Origin: Ctenosaura bakeri
Taxonomy: Eukaryota; Chordata; Lepidosauria; Squamata; Iguanidae
DNA: 64,000 bases
Assembly: GCA_948474755.1 (NCBI GenBank)
Contig: CAOLHI010000414.1
Coordinates: 496,001 to 560,000 of the forward strand
Direction: 5' to 3'
Below are positions 41,640 through 54,613 of this stretch, piece by piece (the first letter of the stretch is position 1; the number at the start of each line of letters is the position of its first letter). A model generated the notes under the pieces. It saw only the letters and a program-made list of their open reading frames with translations, ran no database searches and had not been told where the DNA came from. A program made the position numbers and the translations under genes.

Positions 41640-41890
41640 ACCATAATGCTTCCTCCCTCCCTATATGATTTATGCTCAGGAGGGGCGATTTTTTTCCAGA
41701 GCTGGAAATGACTGGAAGTTACTTCCAGTTTTGCAAAAAAAACCACTCTCCCCAAAGAACTAAAATAGTGGGGGGACACCACTGCCCCTCTAGCCCTAGA
41801 GAATACAAAGAACTTTTCTTCATTTAACACATGGGGAGTATAATGGAGGCTCTGGGGGACCACACACAGCTTGTGGGCCATACTTTGCCC
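41640..41890. mobile_element. hAT-like element fragment
   Basis: The right end reads ggggaccacacacagcttgt and gggccatactttgcccactt, the same terminal style as the hAT-type element at 31456-31838. No matching left terminus was found, so the copy is truncated or its start is misplaced. Confidence 0.4.
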
Positions 41891-44800
41891 ACTTCAGTTT
41901 AGGAGATGGTAAATCGTTCATGAACTTCCTCAGATAAACTTATCTGGGAACTGACACCATTATGTGAGAATGGCTGAGGGATGCTATGATATAGAACAGT
42001 TAAATGTACAAGGGAAAGAACACAGATCACATGAAGCATAATATGCCTTGGGTAGTAAGGTACGACACAAAGCTCTGAAAGTAATGAATCACTGGTATCA
42101 TTTCAGTGAGCCAATCTTTCAAAGAGAATTTAGAAGCTCTCAACTGCTGGCAGTTGACAATAATGATGGCATTCAGTGTTTCAGAGCCAGGGAGAGGAAG
42201 GCATACAATTTTACTGCAAGGTTCCATGGCTACTGTACTGAGCTTTAAAAAAAAAAAAAGAGGAAATTGAAAGAGTTCTATTGTGATTATTTTTTCTTTT
42301 ATATCTCATAATAACTATAGCAATTCATTTTTAAAGCAAAGTAAGTTAGTTCTTTGTACACAGGACCACTGAAAATTATTCCAATAGACATTCTGTACAG
42401 AGTCAAACAGGTACATCATGTCATGTGATCACTGGATAGTGGCAACCAAGAGGCTTCCTTCTGAAGAAATACTTTGCCATGGTTGTTAACATCTTGCTCA
42501 GGATGCAAGTCTAGTTTAGTAAAGCTGACTACATAAATTTGGACCACCATGGATTCAAGTCACATGAGTTCTACTCAATAAAACAAAGATATTCTGTTCA
42601 TCTGCTAAAAGCAGAGCTTGGAAACAGTACTTTTTGAACTACAACTCTCAGAATTCTCCAACCAGCATTGAGCTGTACTCCAAACAAGTACTTTTCATAA
42701 AATAAAATGTACAGCAGCTTCAGAATACAGACATGTTAAGAGTCACTTGTTTGGTGTCACTGGTTTGCCACACTGTTAATTTATTGTTAGGAGCATGCTG
42801 TACATTAGGAGCATGCTGTACATTCTTTTTCTCTTTCCACCCCTCTTGGGTGGGCATATCCTCTATTTTTTTTACTTCAAGGAGTAATTATGGCTACTCT
42901 CATGTTGCAATGTATTTGTACTAACTATAATTAGCCAAAACAAAACTTTGCATATGTTTTTCTGACCACAGCTTCAAACTATATGAAATATAGTTAGTCA
43001 AAAATGCTGGTGCAGGAATAGTTTTAGGCAAAATTTAGTCCCAAAACTGAAAGGATAAGAATGTTCATGTGACAAAATTGAAGGATGGAAGGCAGGGCAT
43101 AGAGAAATTGTTATGCTAGCTGACAGATTCCTGTAAGCTATAACTTCTATAACTTAAACAGAGCCACTTTCCCAAATTCTGGGTAAAGTCTATACAGTGC
43201 TTCCAATTTATGCTTAGGAAATCAAGCATTTATGTTTGCACCAATCTATTGATTCAGAAGGTGTCTGAGTATCTCATAGTCACTTCCTTACACAAACGAG
43301 GCTGATTCAAGATACGACTCACTATACACATGATTATGATGACAAATATCCCAGATGACCACATGTCCACCAACCAAACTAGCAGACTTGGCTGATCTTT
43401 TGACATCCACTAGACAGATGAGCACTTGCAGAATAAATGAACAGTCAGGACCTGATTCATTGCTTTCTATTTTAAGAAACACCCTTTCTAGCTGGTAAAT
43501 TTAAACCCTAGTCAGTGAAAAGGTGGCTTCCTGAGACAGAAATAAAAAGTCAATACAAAAGATGATTAGCTGCAATGTTGCTTGCCTGTTGTATTAAGTT
43601 GCTAAAGTGCTGCAGCTGGGGGTCTTTACTGTAATTGAGCAAGTGCTCTGTCACCAACAGATAGCAAGTACCACTTTGGGAGTGTTTTAGATCCTACTCT
43701 CAATTCCAGGTTGAACATTTCACTGATTCCTCCATTTCTTTTGTACTCATGACTTAACCCTGCAGGGAACTGAAAAAGCATGTCAGAAGAATGCACTTTT
43801 GAACACCCAAGCGGTCTCATGGTTCACTCATGGCACTAAAGCTAAACACTTAAGTGTTTTGCTAGCTTGAGACTGGTAAATACCTGTGACTGCATATTCA
43901 TTTATGTTGACCTGACCTGATTGCTAGGCTTCCAGAACTGGATATTACATGAGTACTATAATCAGTATGGATGACACAATTGCAATATAAAAAAACTTTG
44001 TAGATTAGAAGGGTAAAGATTACATGATTTATGGGCAGTAGCCATTCAGTTCCGCAGCACAGAAATCACAGAAGTTACAGAAAGAGCTGGCAAACCCCAG
44101 TTTGCCCAGTAATAGTAGCTTAATAGTTACCAACTTTTGTTTTCTCAGTTACTGTCACTACCTCAAGGCATTAATCAATTGTTAAATATCTGAATGTTTC
44201 TTTTCCTTGGAGTATTATCCTGTCAAGAGGATATGTATTTATTGAAATTCATGCTTCATTTTGGCTTGATTTTGAATTCATGTTCTTCCTAGAGACAATT
44301 CATGGAGGACAATTATTGGTTGCCATTAAGGAAATCACAGGAAACTAGCACAGAAATTGTTAAGACATGACTACAGTGCTACCAGCCAGGTTTGTTACTG
44401 TACATACACGTGATAATTGATCAGCAAGTTTTCTATAATCTCCTTCAATTATGTCCTTTCCAGGCTAAAAATAAGTAATTTATTTAAATGGAGCCTATTC
44501 TCAGTCCCATTGACATCTGAATGATATATAGTACCAACTCACTGACAAAAAAAAAAGCACAATTTCCCACCTTTACAGTTCAATATTCTGCAATGCAACT
44601 CAGAATCAAAGAACAATCTTCTATTTGATTCCTTCATATATAACATTCTCCTTCCTACTTTTCTATTTTTCTAAAGGGAAATAGGATTCTAATCTAAATA
44701 CACTTTTGTTGTTATTAATATTAAAAAAGAATTTTTCTTGTCTTCCAAAGAAACAATGAGGCCAAAAGTCATGGAAGAAAAAGAGCCAACTAACTCTCTC

Positions 44801-45313
44801 TCGTTCATTATGCATCACGATCATGAAACATTCATATCTACAGGCAACTACAAACTTCTCCTCTTATGGCGATCCACAAAACTACAGGAGCCATCTTCCA
44901 ACTTGTGTCTCTTTTCCAAGAACTAAATTCTTGGTCCATGGTCTAGACATAATACTGGCACTTTGCAAAATTTGGTATGCAGTTTGGGAGACACCCTTGG
45001 GAATGTGTCCTTCCCTCTTCTGCTTTCCAGGACAGATCCCTACCCACTTCTCCTTATTGTTCAGAACCATGGGTTACTGTTCCTTCCCACAGAAATTAAC
45101 CTTGTTAAATACTAACCATGATTATGTTCTTAACAAAGATCTCAAACTGTTGACACATATGCAATGCTTAACAACAGTTAGGTCTGATAAAGAAAGGATA
45201 ACAGAAACGAAGGAGTGTTTTGGGCAGGAGAAGGACAAAGAAGCAGCCAGGAATTCTCCACCTTAAATATGAATATGAAAAACACAGTTTAGAGGGAGCC
45301 AGCATTACATCTA

Positions 45314-45517
<204 letters not shown>

Positions 45518-45856
45518 TCATTATAATTGAACAAAAAGCATCCCCTGGCTTGCAATAACCCAGTGGAACATACTGCAGTTGGCAACCAACAAGGCTGCTG
45601 AAAGAAAAAAGCAATCATTAAATAATGGCAAAGCCTTTCCACTTTCAAGCTTCCCTTGGTCAGGGAGGTTTGAAAGGCCAAAAGAATACAAAGGAGATGC
45701 CAGAATTCCCTTCATGAGAAAAATGTACATACAACTAGTTGTATAACTTCTATAGCACTTTCTAGCAATGCAACACACTGTGCAATGTTTCTCTCCTTCA
45801 TCTCCTGAAATACCTACGGGAAACAGGTTAATAAAATATTCTCATTTAAGGAAAGC

Positions 45857-46170
45857 CACCATTGTGTTGTAGTTTGAGTGTTAGACTGAGACTCCAAATC
45901 CACACTCAGCCAGGGAAACCCACATGGGCCATTTCTGCATTAGGCCATTTCTGGAGGGCCCCTCCCTAAAATGCAAACCCCAGGATTCCATAGGAGGATG
46001 AAAATAGAACAATAGCGCTATACTAGTCTAGCGCAGAAATGGCCTTCGTCAGGTCACGTTCTATCAGTCTAAGAGGAAGGCAACAGAAAACTGTTTTTGA
46101 ATAAATCTTGCTATGAAAATCCTGGAGTAGGGTCACTATAAATCAGAGTCACTCTGAAGGTACATAACAA
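45857..46170 (+). mobile_element. Sauria-like SINE interrupted by a foldback MITE
   Basis: The left part (45857-45927) has tgttgtagtttgagtgttag and cagccagggaaacccacatg. The right part (about 46041-46170) has gtcaggtcacgttctatcag, ctaagaggaaggcaacagaa and the tail tcactataaatcagagtcac. The two halves are co-linear with other copies, and the gap is filled by the MITE at 45927-46044. Confidence 0.75.
45927..46044. mobile_element. Foldback MITE copy 2, nested in a SINE
   Basis: The element starts ggccatttctgcat and ends gcagaaatggcc, an exact 12-base inverted terminus. Inside it shares aaaccccaggattccatagg and tagaacaatagcgctata with copies 1 and 3. The left arm is shortened. A clear target duplication was not found. 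Confidence 0.7.
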
Positions 46171-46334
46171 AGTTCCTGTTTAGCAGATCAGAAACTGAAG
46201 TGGGAAAATAGCACTGCTCAAGGTCTCTCATGAAGTTAATGGTTCAAGACGGATTTGAATAAAGGTCTCTTGAGTTTTAAAGAGTTTCTGCTTAACGTTC
46301 TTAAAACCAACAGTGCTCAAACATTTCTTCCATG

Positions 46335-46338
<4 letters not shown>

Positions 46339-46374
<36 letters not shown>
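46339..46374. repeat. Compound microsatellite (GT)n(GA)n
   Basis: A GT run passes directly into a GA run. Confidence 0.95.
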
Positions 46375-46650
46375 AGAAAGTTTAATCTCCTTTTACTGAA
46401 TTTCATTTATTTTATTAATTTATATTCCTCCTGACTCCTAATACAAGATCCAAGAGGAAAGAAATACAATATACAAGTGTACAAAATACAGGCCAAATAT
46501 GTTTCCATCAAGCCATGACAATTCTGAGGAAGGCAGGTGTGATGGTCTATAGTAAACAAACAATAGTAGAACTAACCTTTTTTTTTAACATTAGCTTTCA
46601 GAGACTGCAACTTGCATTTGATGACATCAACTGCAGACCAGGAAAACATA

Positions 46651-46806
46651 GACCATTTCCACACTAGACTGTTATAGTGCCATTATTCCACTTTCAAAAT
46701 CCTATGGAATCCTGAGTTTTGTAAACCTAAATTGCAAACCCCAGGATTCCATAGGATGTTGAAAATGGAATAATAGCACTATAACAATCTAGTGTGGAAA
46801 TGGCCT
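46651..46806. mobile_element. Foldback MITE copy 3
   Basis: This is the clearest member of the family. The left arm, ccatttccacactagactgt to atcctatggaatcctg, pairs with the right arm, caggattccataggatgttg to tctagtgtggaaatgg, over about 65 bp with few mismatches. The central spacer is only about 25 bp, so a single strand could fold into a long hairpin. Confidence 0.85.
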
Positions 46807-47254
46807 TAGGTAGAAAAAATATTAGGTTTTAAAGTATCATTAGACTCTTTGTTCCTTTAAACTTGATAATAGCCTTGCTCATTTGATAAGATCCTGGCTT
46901 ATCAGGGTAGATATAAGCTTTCTGTCTTCATGTGCAGCCTCTTTGATTCTCCCTCCTTTAAACAAGCACCAAAACAAATAAGGATGCCACACTTCAACAC
47001 AGATGTCCACTACATCTAACCCGGGAAATGCAGTTAATAGCTTTTTTTAAAAAGCCAGTTTGGCTTCTGAATCTTGACTCATTTCCTGGTTCAGACACCA
47101 AGGAAACTATGACAGCTTCCTGTTTTGCATGAAGGCAGGAACAAGGAAGGCAGCAGCAAAAGAAATGCATGTAGATACATGAAGTCTGTGTATGGAAAGA
47201 CTGTTCACGTAGTCAACTGATGACTGTTTTTATTTCACTGGGACAACAGAGATA

Positions 47255-47410
47255 TGGTATGACAGTACTTCTCAATTTTTTCCCACTATGCCAGCGACCA
47301 GCACAACATTTAAGCCATTTGCTACAACTGTTTTTCTTCCCTGCAAGCTCACCAGACAGGCAGATAACAATCACTTTAAGTAGCACTGTGCTATGCGATC
47401 AAGCAGGGAA
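47255..47410. mobile_element. hAT-like MITE fragment
   Basis: It resembles 23903-24340, with agtacttctcaatttttt, tgccagcgaccagcacaaca, catttgctacaactgttttt, and a closing 'agtagcactgtgct'. It is diverged and has no clear ends. Confidence 0.45.
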
Positions 47411-47479
47411 AGTATATAACTGATCCATCCTATATATTGCTAATAAACTCATTCTATAAAATGTTGATTGTTACTGTAA

Positions 47480-47500
47480 CACACACACACACACACACAC
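47480..47500. repeat. (AC)n microsatellite
   Basis: A short pure AC run. Confidence 0.9.
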
Positions 47501-47984
47501 CCTATATATAAGAGCAAGATATTAGCAGGCTTGGGGAAAGTCCAGGATTTGCAGAAGTATGGAGAGGGGAGATTAAGCCACACACTACGAAGAAAAATCA
47601 AGGGAAAGGGGTGAAGTATCTTAAAGTGGACTAGGCATGCTCAATGGGTAGAGAATGCTGGCAGAATGCTGGGAGGGGAGAAACTCAGGGAAATGAGGCC
47701 ATAAATAAATATTCTGGCTACTTTTGGATCCAAGGCAAGAACAAAGATGGGCCAAGTAGAGACAGTTGCCCTTCCCTAGAAGACTCTCTCAAAAGATCTT
47801 CTGTTCCTGTCTGTCAGACGAAGTGGGAGCCAACCCAATGTAGGAAGCTCTGACCCTCACTATCGGAAAAACAGGAGTGCTAAACGGTTGCCTGACTGGA
47901 ACTCTAAAAAGCAGCATTCTGTGATGCAAAATTCTGTTGCAGATTCCAACTGAATTTTGCAATGCAATGTGAAACCTGACCAAA

Positions 47985-48700
47985 CAACAGGTATAGGTCA
48001 GTTAACAAAGCCTCTATCAAAGAAGCTCTTTTTTACAAAGTACTTTTACACATGCCCAGACCCCAATTTCCTTCTCCTCTTCTGACCAGCTAGAAGCTTT
48101 ATTTTATTTTTTTTTCTCTAGCAACATCAGCATTGGAAGGAAGGTGCGAGAGGTGTGGAGTTGCAGCTATGTGTCTACAATAAACAATGCAATACAGCTT
48201 GAGCTGGGAAAGACTGGAATTCTGTCTAGTTGATCCCACTGTACATGTGTGTGCCTGCTTACCATACACAAGGTAAATAGCAACTAGTTCCATAATCCCT
48301 TACTGAGCATGTATGAACAGCAAAGCAGAGAGCACAAGGGAAAGCAGATATGCCTGAATCATCACCTACCCTCAGCATGTTTAAAAAAGCATATATGTAT
48401 AAATCTGGCCACCAAAATGAAATCATAAGAAAAGTGGAAGCTGGTGAAAGGGGCATAAAAAATAAACCCAGGATGTATTTTAGCAATTCCAAATTGCTTC
48501 TAGATAGTTAAAATGTTTTTGTTTATTTATGAAAGGCTTAATTGGTTGTTTAATTTCACAAGTGCACATGGTTTAGTTTTGAATAAAAAGTTTGTTAGAA
48601 CATGTTGAATGTGTTCTCTGTGGTGTAGGTTCCTCTGGCACCAAAGTGTCTGTTAAAGTAATGTCCAGGAACACATCTGAGATATACCTGTATCTTATCA
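47985..48700. repeat. Unclassified long dispersed repeat, copy B
   Basis: This is the partner of 14735-15725, in the same orientation. It shares the block at 48658-48677 (identical to 15671-15690) and, among others, gagctggg...ttctgtctagttgatcccact (against ccacctaggtagtcccact), aaaatgtttttgtttattta, and gttagttttgaataaaaagt-like sequence. It lacks the roughly 230-bp block of copy A. Class unknown. Confidence 0.7.
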
Positions 48701-50947
48701 CTGAGAATGAAGACATATTAAAAGGATATGAACCAGGCTTAAACTCTCGACTCAGCGTGATCTTGTTCATTCATTTTTCAAAGATATTAATGGATCTCAA
48801 TCTGCACAAATGTAGAATCATTCACAGGACCAGCTACTCACCTATAAAGCCCTTCACAATTGGCTCATGTTGGCCTCAACCCATTAAACAAATGGTCATG
48901 GGAAACTGCTTTTTCAAAGGCCAAAAACCATGAACTTAACTGAATCAGCACATCCCAGCAACCTATAAAAACTAGCAAAGCTGGGGGAAAACACTTTGAA
49001 GTTTTGTGTTTGGAGCAGAACAGTATCAAAAGCCACCATGCAGTCACTTCTCTTTCTTACTTCAGGCTAAAACCATGCCTTTTTATGTACACACAATTCA
49101 TAATTAAAACGTGATGAAAAATGAAGAATGCATTGCTTGACACACTGCAGTCATGAAATATTAAAGAGCTGGGACCAAACATTATTAACAGTATCCAGTT
49201 CATCCATTAATTTGAAAGTTCATCTCAGAGATGGTACCAGCTCACTCAATCCTCCATGGTAGGATTTCTAGCTCCTCAAAATTAATTTTCAAACAATAAA
49301 GTGCGGCAGATAAAGCACTCACCAGGTATATTAGAGCTCCCTGAATAACTGAAGTATCCCTGAAATTAAAGGAATGCACAAGGGATCATATGGCATCATT
49401 TGCTTTCTGGTACTCCTAAACACATCCAGAATGTACAGAACATCCATCCATCCTCAGCAGATTTTCTCAGTGATATTAGTGTGGAATACCGATTCCACAG
49501 CTTGGAAGTAATGAGTTACTAACTACCTGCAACCATTCCAGGTCAGCTTTCCAAAATTCTTCACAGGCCTCAATTCCAGCTTGACCTGTACACCTGTTAT
49601 CTTCTACTCATTCACCTGCAAGATGGTTGCTTGCAATCAGTATTCATCCTTGAGTCTATGCAAGCGCAGCTCACTGCAAGACCATTTCTGGCCTGGGTCA
49701 TTTACTGGCCACTCTCCAGAGACAATTGTCTGCCATTGCTCCGATAACCATTTATACAGCAAAGCAAAAGGTGAGACAAAAGCCCATGATCGTACCTGCT
49801 GACACTGTCAAATCACTGTCAATGTTTCCATAAAATCAGAGGTTAGTGTGAGTTCAGCCTCTGAGTTCCCATTATCCTCAAAACAACAGACTGTGTAACA
49901 GATACTCTAACAAATGTACAGTTTTAGGAAATCACTGAGAAACTGCCATCTTCCTCCTGCAGTGCAACAAGGGCAGGGATCCTACTCCTGGCAAAAATAC
50001 ATTTATATTCCAAGATTTGCATATGTATTTTCTTCTCTCGCGACCCTTCTACCCTTTCATTATGCATCTAGTAACCGTTGCAAACCTAAATTGTGAAGGT
50101 TGCCATGGAAGCAAAGCAATCCATCCTTAGACAGGAAGGCAAGTGCCTTTTCTCCTCTGGGGAATGGCTCTGTCACTGGTATTCTCCAACCCTCCCTCTC
50201 TGCTCTCCCCAGCCCCCAAGCTCTCTCTGCCTGAATGCTGTTATCAATCCAGACCCTACACACACCAGAGCAGCAGACTTTTTAAAAAGCCACTGTCATT
50301 GCACATGCATGGCAAAGCCTTTCTGTTAATCATTTCAATACACCCCAGACAGCAAGGACAGGTGACAAACATCCAGGAAAGTGGCACCTATATTAACCTG
50401 CAGATGCGTGCTTTGTATTAACACATTGAAATTAAAGTAGGGCTCCATAGCTTGCAGCAACATTTCCAGAAGCAACTTTGGAATACCAACGAGAATGGCA
50501 TGGATTTTTTCCCCCTTACTCTGTTTACTTAGCCTTCAGGTCTCCTGTAGCTACTCAAAGACCTGTCAATAGCTACCACCAGAGGCTCAGTGCAATGGTC
50601 TTGTAAAATCCCAGCAGAGCAGGCACAGGGAGAGTAATGGAGAGTAATCAAGCAGACTGATGATTCATAGAAATTAGAATAGGATGCTCAAATTGATTGA
50701 TCTTGGGTAAGAATGAACCCCTCTTTCATTCTCTGCTTTTCACACTTAATTTAGTGAGTACCACTAAGTATCTGAGAGGAAGACAAGCTGGTGGGGTGCC
50801 TTTTGATTATTATATAATCAAATGAGGAGATGGCTGGCTGGGAATGGTGAGGTAGCTGGGTGCTAATTTGGAGGGATTTATCTTTGTGAAGTCATGGAAA
50901 GGATGGAATTATCTGCTTTATAGTATAAACGCTGGGCACAGGATAGT

Positions 50948-51165
50948 CAGCACAGCATAGTGGTTTGAGCACTGGACTATGACTCTGAAGATCAAGATTC
51001 GAACCCCCACTCAGTCACAGAAACCCACTAGGTGGCCTTGGGCAAGTCATACTCTCTCAGCCTCAGATGACGGCAAGGACAACCCCCTCCAAAGAAAACC
51101 TCATGATAGGTTTTCCTTTGGATCACCATGACCTGGAAATGACATGAAGGCACAGGACAATAATA
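50948..51165 (+). mobile_element. tRNA-derived SINE (Sauria-like)
   Basis: It shows cacagcatagtggtttgagc, the B-box-like agattcgaacccccactc, the body ggtggccttgggcaagtcat and cagcctcagatgacggcaag, and the tail caccatgacctggaaatgac with atgaaggcac. It is one of the less diverged copies. Confidence 0.85.
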
Positions 51166-51999
51166 AAAATTGTCCTTTCATATCACCTGCTTCATGTGCC
51201 CTTGAGATAGGACAAAATGTAAGTATACCAGAATGAAATAAACTAATTGATACACTGTTTAGTGCACGCTGCTACAGACGCACGCAAGCAAAACATCAAT
51301 ATCTATCTCTGTCCTCTTTTTTCTTTTGACACTCTAAACCTTATTTCCAAACACCAAGTTCCCACAGATTATAAAACCTTCCAGAGTTCTGTAAAGGATT
51401 ATGAAAGCATGTAGCTTTCTCTCAGTTTGAATACTGTTGTAGGAATTAATATTTGCCAAACCAAGTGGCAAACTTCTTTTGAGCAAGGCAAGATTCAGTG
51501 CAAAGAGAACAGGGTAGAAGGAGAGGTTAAAGCGATGAAAGGCAGGAAGAGGTAAAACAGAGCAGAAATGAAGTGAGGCAATAAGAGAGGGGAAAGGCGG
51601 AGTGAGACGGGCCTGTGGCAGAGACTGGAAACTCCCAGTAGAGACTGGAAACTCCCAGTGTGGTTCTGACCACAATGCAAGCCAGACCTGAAAACTTCTA
51701 GAGAGCTTGAGGCACAAAGTGCATTACCTACTCTTCTCTGCTTGAATCCTGGCAAAGGTATTGTCTTCAGCATAACAGCAAGGAATGTGTGGCCTATGGC
51801 TAGACCACATTCACCACCCCATATAGCATACCCAACAGTGAGAGATGATGGAAGCCATAACACCTGAGCAACAACATCTGAACAGTTGCTACTTCCCACT
51901 TAGATTATTCTGGTCATGTAATGGGGAAGAGATCTTTGGGTCAAATTCAACCCCTGAAGCAATTTTTGTGTGACCCATAATGATATTACTAAATGTTTC

Positions 52000-52228
52000 C
52001 TGTTGTTGTGTGCCTTCAGCTGATTTCTGACTTATGGCAACCCTAAGGTGATCCTATCATCGGGTTTTCTGGGCAAGATTTGTTCAGGTGGGTGTTACCA
52101 TGGCCTTCCTCTGAGGCTGAGTGTGACTTGCCTAAGGTCACCCATCGGGTTTCCATGGCCGAGTGGGAATTTGAACCCTGGTCTACAGAGTCGTAGTCCA
52201 ACACTTAAATCACTACACTAACCCCCTG
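52000..52228 (-). mobile_element. tRNA-derived SINE (Sauria-like), inverted
   Basis: The plus strand starts tgttgttgtgtgccttcagc. It then reads ctcctctgaggctgag-like sequence, 'ggtcacccatcgggtttcca', 'ttgaaccctggtctacagag' and 'cactacacta', the complement of the same SINE family. The copy appears full length. Confidence 0.85.
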
Positions 52229-53324
52229 CCAACTAAAATTATTTGCTAACCAAATGTTTAGTTTCTCACATATTTTCTTTTAGGAAAAATGCTGGATGTG
52301 GGGTTTTTTAAAGCTGTGATAAAAAATTTCAATTTAACACCCTGACTATGGCTGAATACATAATATGCTCTATAATTGTAAAGACCTCACTTCCCAAGTA
52401 CCAAGTGTATTGTAGAATATATTACAGGGCACAATTTGGGTGGCAAAATTCACCAATTGGCCCTCTGACTATTCCAGTCTGGCAGCAACTAGGAATATCG
52501 AGAGTACTTAGCACTACAATTTTTATTAAGAGACTGTTTACTCTCCTTCCACTATAGTCTTCATTCTCAAGACTCCTTATCACTTAAAAGCAATTATAAG
52601 ACATAATATACAAAATACAAACATGACACTGTTTAATTGCAATGTTTTTCAAAAGCTGTTTAACACTGTAAACCTTATGTTTTAAATTGTTTTAAGTATT
52701 GTTAATACTTTAGCTCCATGCTAATGTTGACTGTTTGTGTGTTCTAACCATACTGTACTTGTGGTTTTTGTAAGTCACCTTGTGTCCTAGTTTAGGGGGA
52801 AAAGAGGTAAAAAGATGACAATGAAGAAGAAGGGGGAGCAGGAGGAGGAGGAGGAAAAGGAAACAAAACAACTGTTGTTCCAGTAGTGATGCATGTGCTG
52901 GGAGAAATTCCAAATGGAATGACAAAACATGTGATGAAATGAACACAGATAAAACCACAATGGCACAATTTGGAAAGTGTTTGGAAAATATCTGATTATA
53001 CCTCTCTGATTCCTAGATTCTTGGATACAATCTGAATCATTGATGGTCCAAGCCTGTAGTGAGGCCAATTACAACAGATAAAACAGAAACCAAGTACAAC
53101 TGATAAATAGTTTTAAAATTCAGGAACAAATAAAAGAAAAATCGCCATCCATGTGAGTGACAGGTTTTGTTTTTTTAAAAATTTTTTTGTCACATTATGG
53201 AAGCCATAAGAGAAAGGACTGAAAGAATTATCATTGGCAGAGACTTTCACAGCCTTGGCACAGTGACAAAGAAGGCCTTATCCCCTGTTTCACCCACTGT
53301 GCTCCTACCACTGTCAAGAGAATG

Positions 53325-53415
53325 CTTTCTATTGGTAGACTGCTATGTAAATAGAATGCTGGACTAGTAAGCCTTTGGTCTGATCCAGCAGGGCTCCTCT
53401 TATGCTCTGCACTGT
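53325..53415. repeat. Probable SINE-like interspersed repeat
   Basis: The phrase gctggactagtaagcctttg followed by gtctgatccagcagggctcc is a familiar sauropsid interspersed-repeat end. Nothing further upstream could be assigned. Confidence 0.4.
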
Positions 53416-54293
53416 GGCACAACACCTGGGTTGCTAGAATTAGTTGCAGATAGCATTTTGATTTGAGGAAATATTTAATAGACCCTATTGGCTTTTCTCC
53501 TGTTACTGAGCAATATGTGCAGTGAAAATAGAAAGATGCATGATGCCCAGTGTATTGTATTGTACTTATGTCAATACAGTATGTCAGAAACCTGCCTTGT
53601 TTCGAAGAGATCTTAATCTGTATTGAAAAGCTCTGGCTTTTTATTTTCCTGTATCACCTCCAGGAGCACTGATAAAGAGAATTACTTGGGTGTTATCACA
53701 AAGAGTTTTATTCCAAGAAAGACAACAGTGAAAAATAAACATAGCTTTATCTTCAGAGCAGGAAGGACAGAATTCTCACACGTTTTAATTCAATCAGGCA
53801 TTTAAAATGAAATGGTTTAGTGAGGTGAGACAAAATACACTATACTGCTCTCAGCAACAGCCCAAAGGAAACCTCTGGTTCACACACACATGCAGAAATG
53901 ACTAAAACCTGATCCCCCATCATCACATTTAACATTCAATCACACAGGTGTTAGCACTACAGACATAGTTTTCTTGACCCAGTTCTGAGCATATAGATAA
54001 ACTTCACAAGAAATACACAGCATAAACATTTTGATAACTATTTATAACCCACCACAGGTGGCTGTGAATCATGCTCAAGAAATACAGGATTCCTCCTAAA
54101 AATAGCAGACCATGGGGGAATTTCCCTTCCACAATCAATAGCACAATTTACAACATGTCCTGACCCGATTATGCTCTGTGGCTCCTTATCTTTGCTAGTA
54201 GCAGCCAAGAGCAAGCAACTGAAACACGAAAATGCACAGAAGAACAGGTTGCTTACCTGTAACTGTGGTTCTTCGAGTGGTCATCTGTGCCAT

Positions 54294-54427
54294 CATACAC
54301 TAGGAGCTTTAGCGCCTGCGCGGTAGCGTTCGGAAACTTCTAGAGCTTGTTCGCTTGGCGGGAACCCCTCCCCCACGCCGGTACTGCGCATGCTCCTCCC
54401 GCCGAGCAACGGTCTCTCCTCAGTTCT
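54294..54427. repeat. DIRS terminal inverted repeat, recombinase-side arm
   Basis: These 134 bp are the exact reverse complement, by eye, of 60172-60305. The arm runs from catacactaggagctttagc to gagcaacggtctctcctcag and ttct. Outside it (54238-54293) lies a terminal extension longer than the one at the other end and only partly similar to it. Confidence 0.93.
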
Positions 54428-54481
54428 GTCGTCCGCCGTAGAACCTACAGGGACCTGAGAAAGAGGGGAGGAAGGGCGGGT

Positions 54482-54583
54482 GTGTATGATGGCACAGATG
54501 ACCACTCGAAGAACCACAGTTACAGGTAAGCAACCTGTTCTTCTTCTCGTGGTCTCTGTGCCTTCATACACTAGGAGACTGTG
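54482..54583. repeat. DIRS internal complementary region (ICR)
   Basis: The first half (54482-54544) is the exact reverse complement of the element's outer end at 54238-54300, 63 bp without mismatch. The second half (about 54541-54577) equals the reverse complement of the opposite outer end (60329-60295), with one 2-base length difference and then about 28 identical bases. The two end sequences meet at about 54540. In DIRS-1 such a region is thought to template the joining of the two ends during circle formation (established model). Confidence 0.93.
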
Positions 54584-54613
54584 TAGCTTACCGGTCGGAC
54601 GGCGGGTCAGGTC

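Noticed and set aside
44823..45266. A 147-codon plus-strand frame near the hinge exon
   Set aside because: It has no recognised domain, lies opposite to TNIK in intron, and its composition is like translated non-coding DNA.
51334..51899. Overlapping minus-strand frames of 127 and 134 codons
   Set aside because: Composition is Leu/Ser/Pro-rich from a purine-rich plus strand, with no domain and no family match.
52835..53068. Ser/Leu-rich minus-strand frames
   Set aside because: They are the translation of a GGA/GAA simple-sequence stretch.
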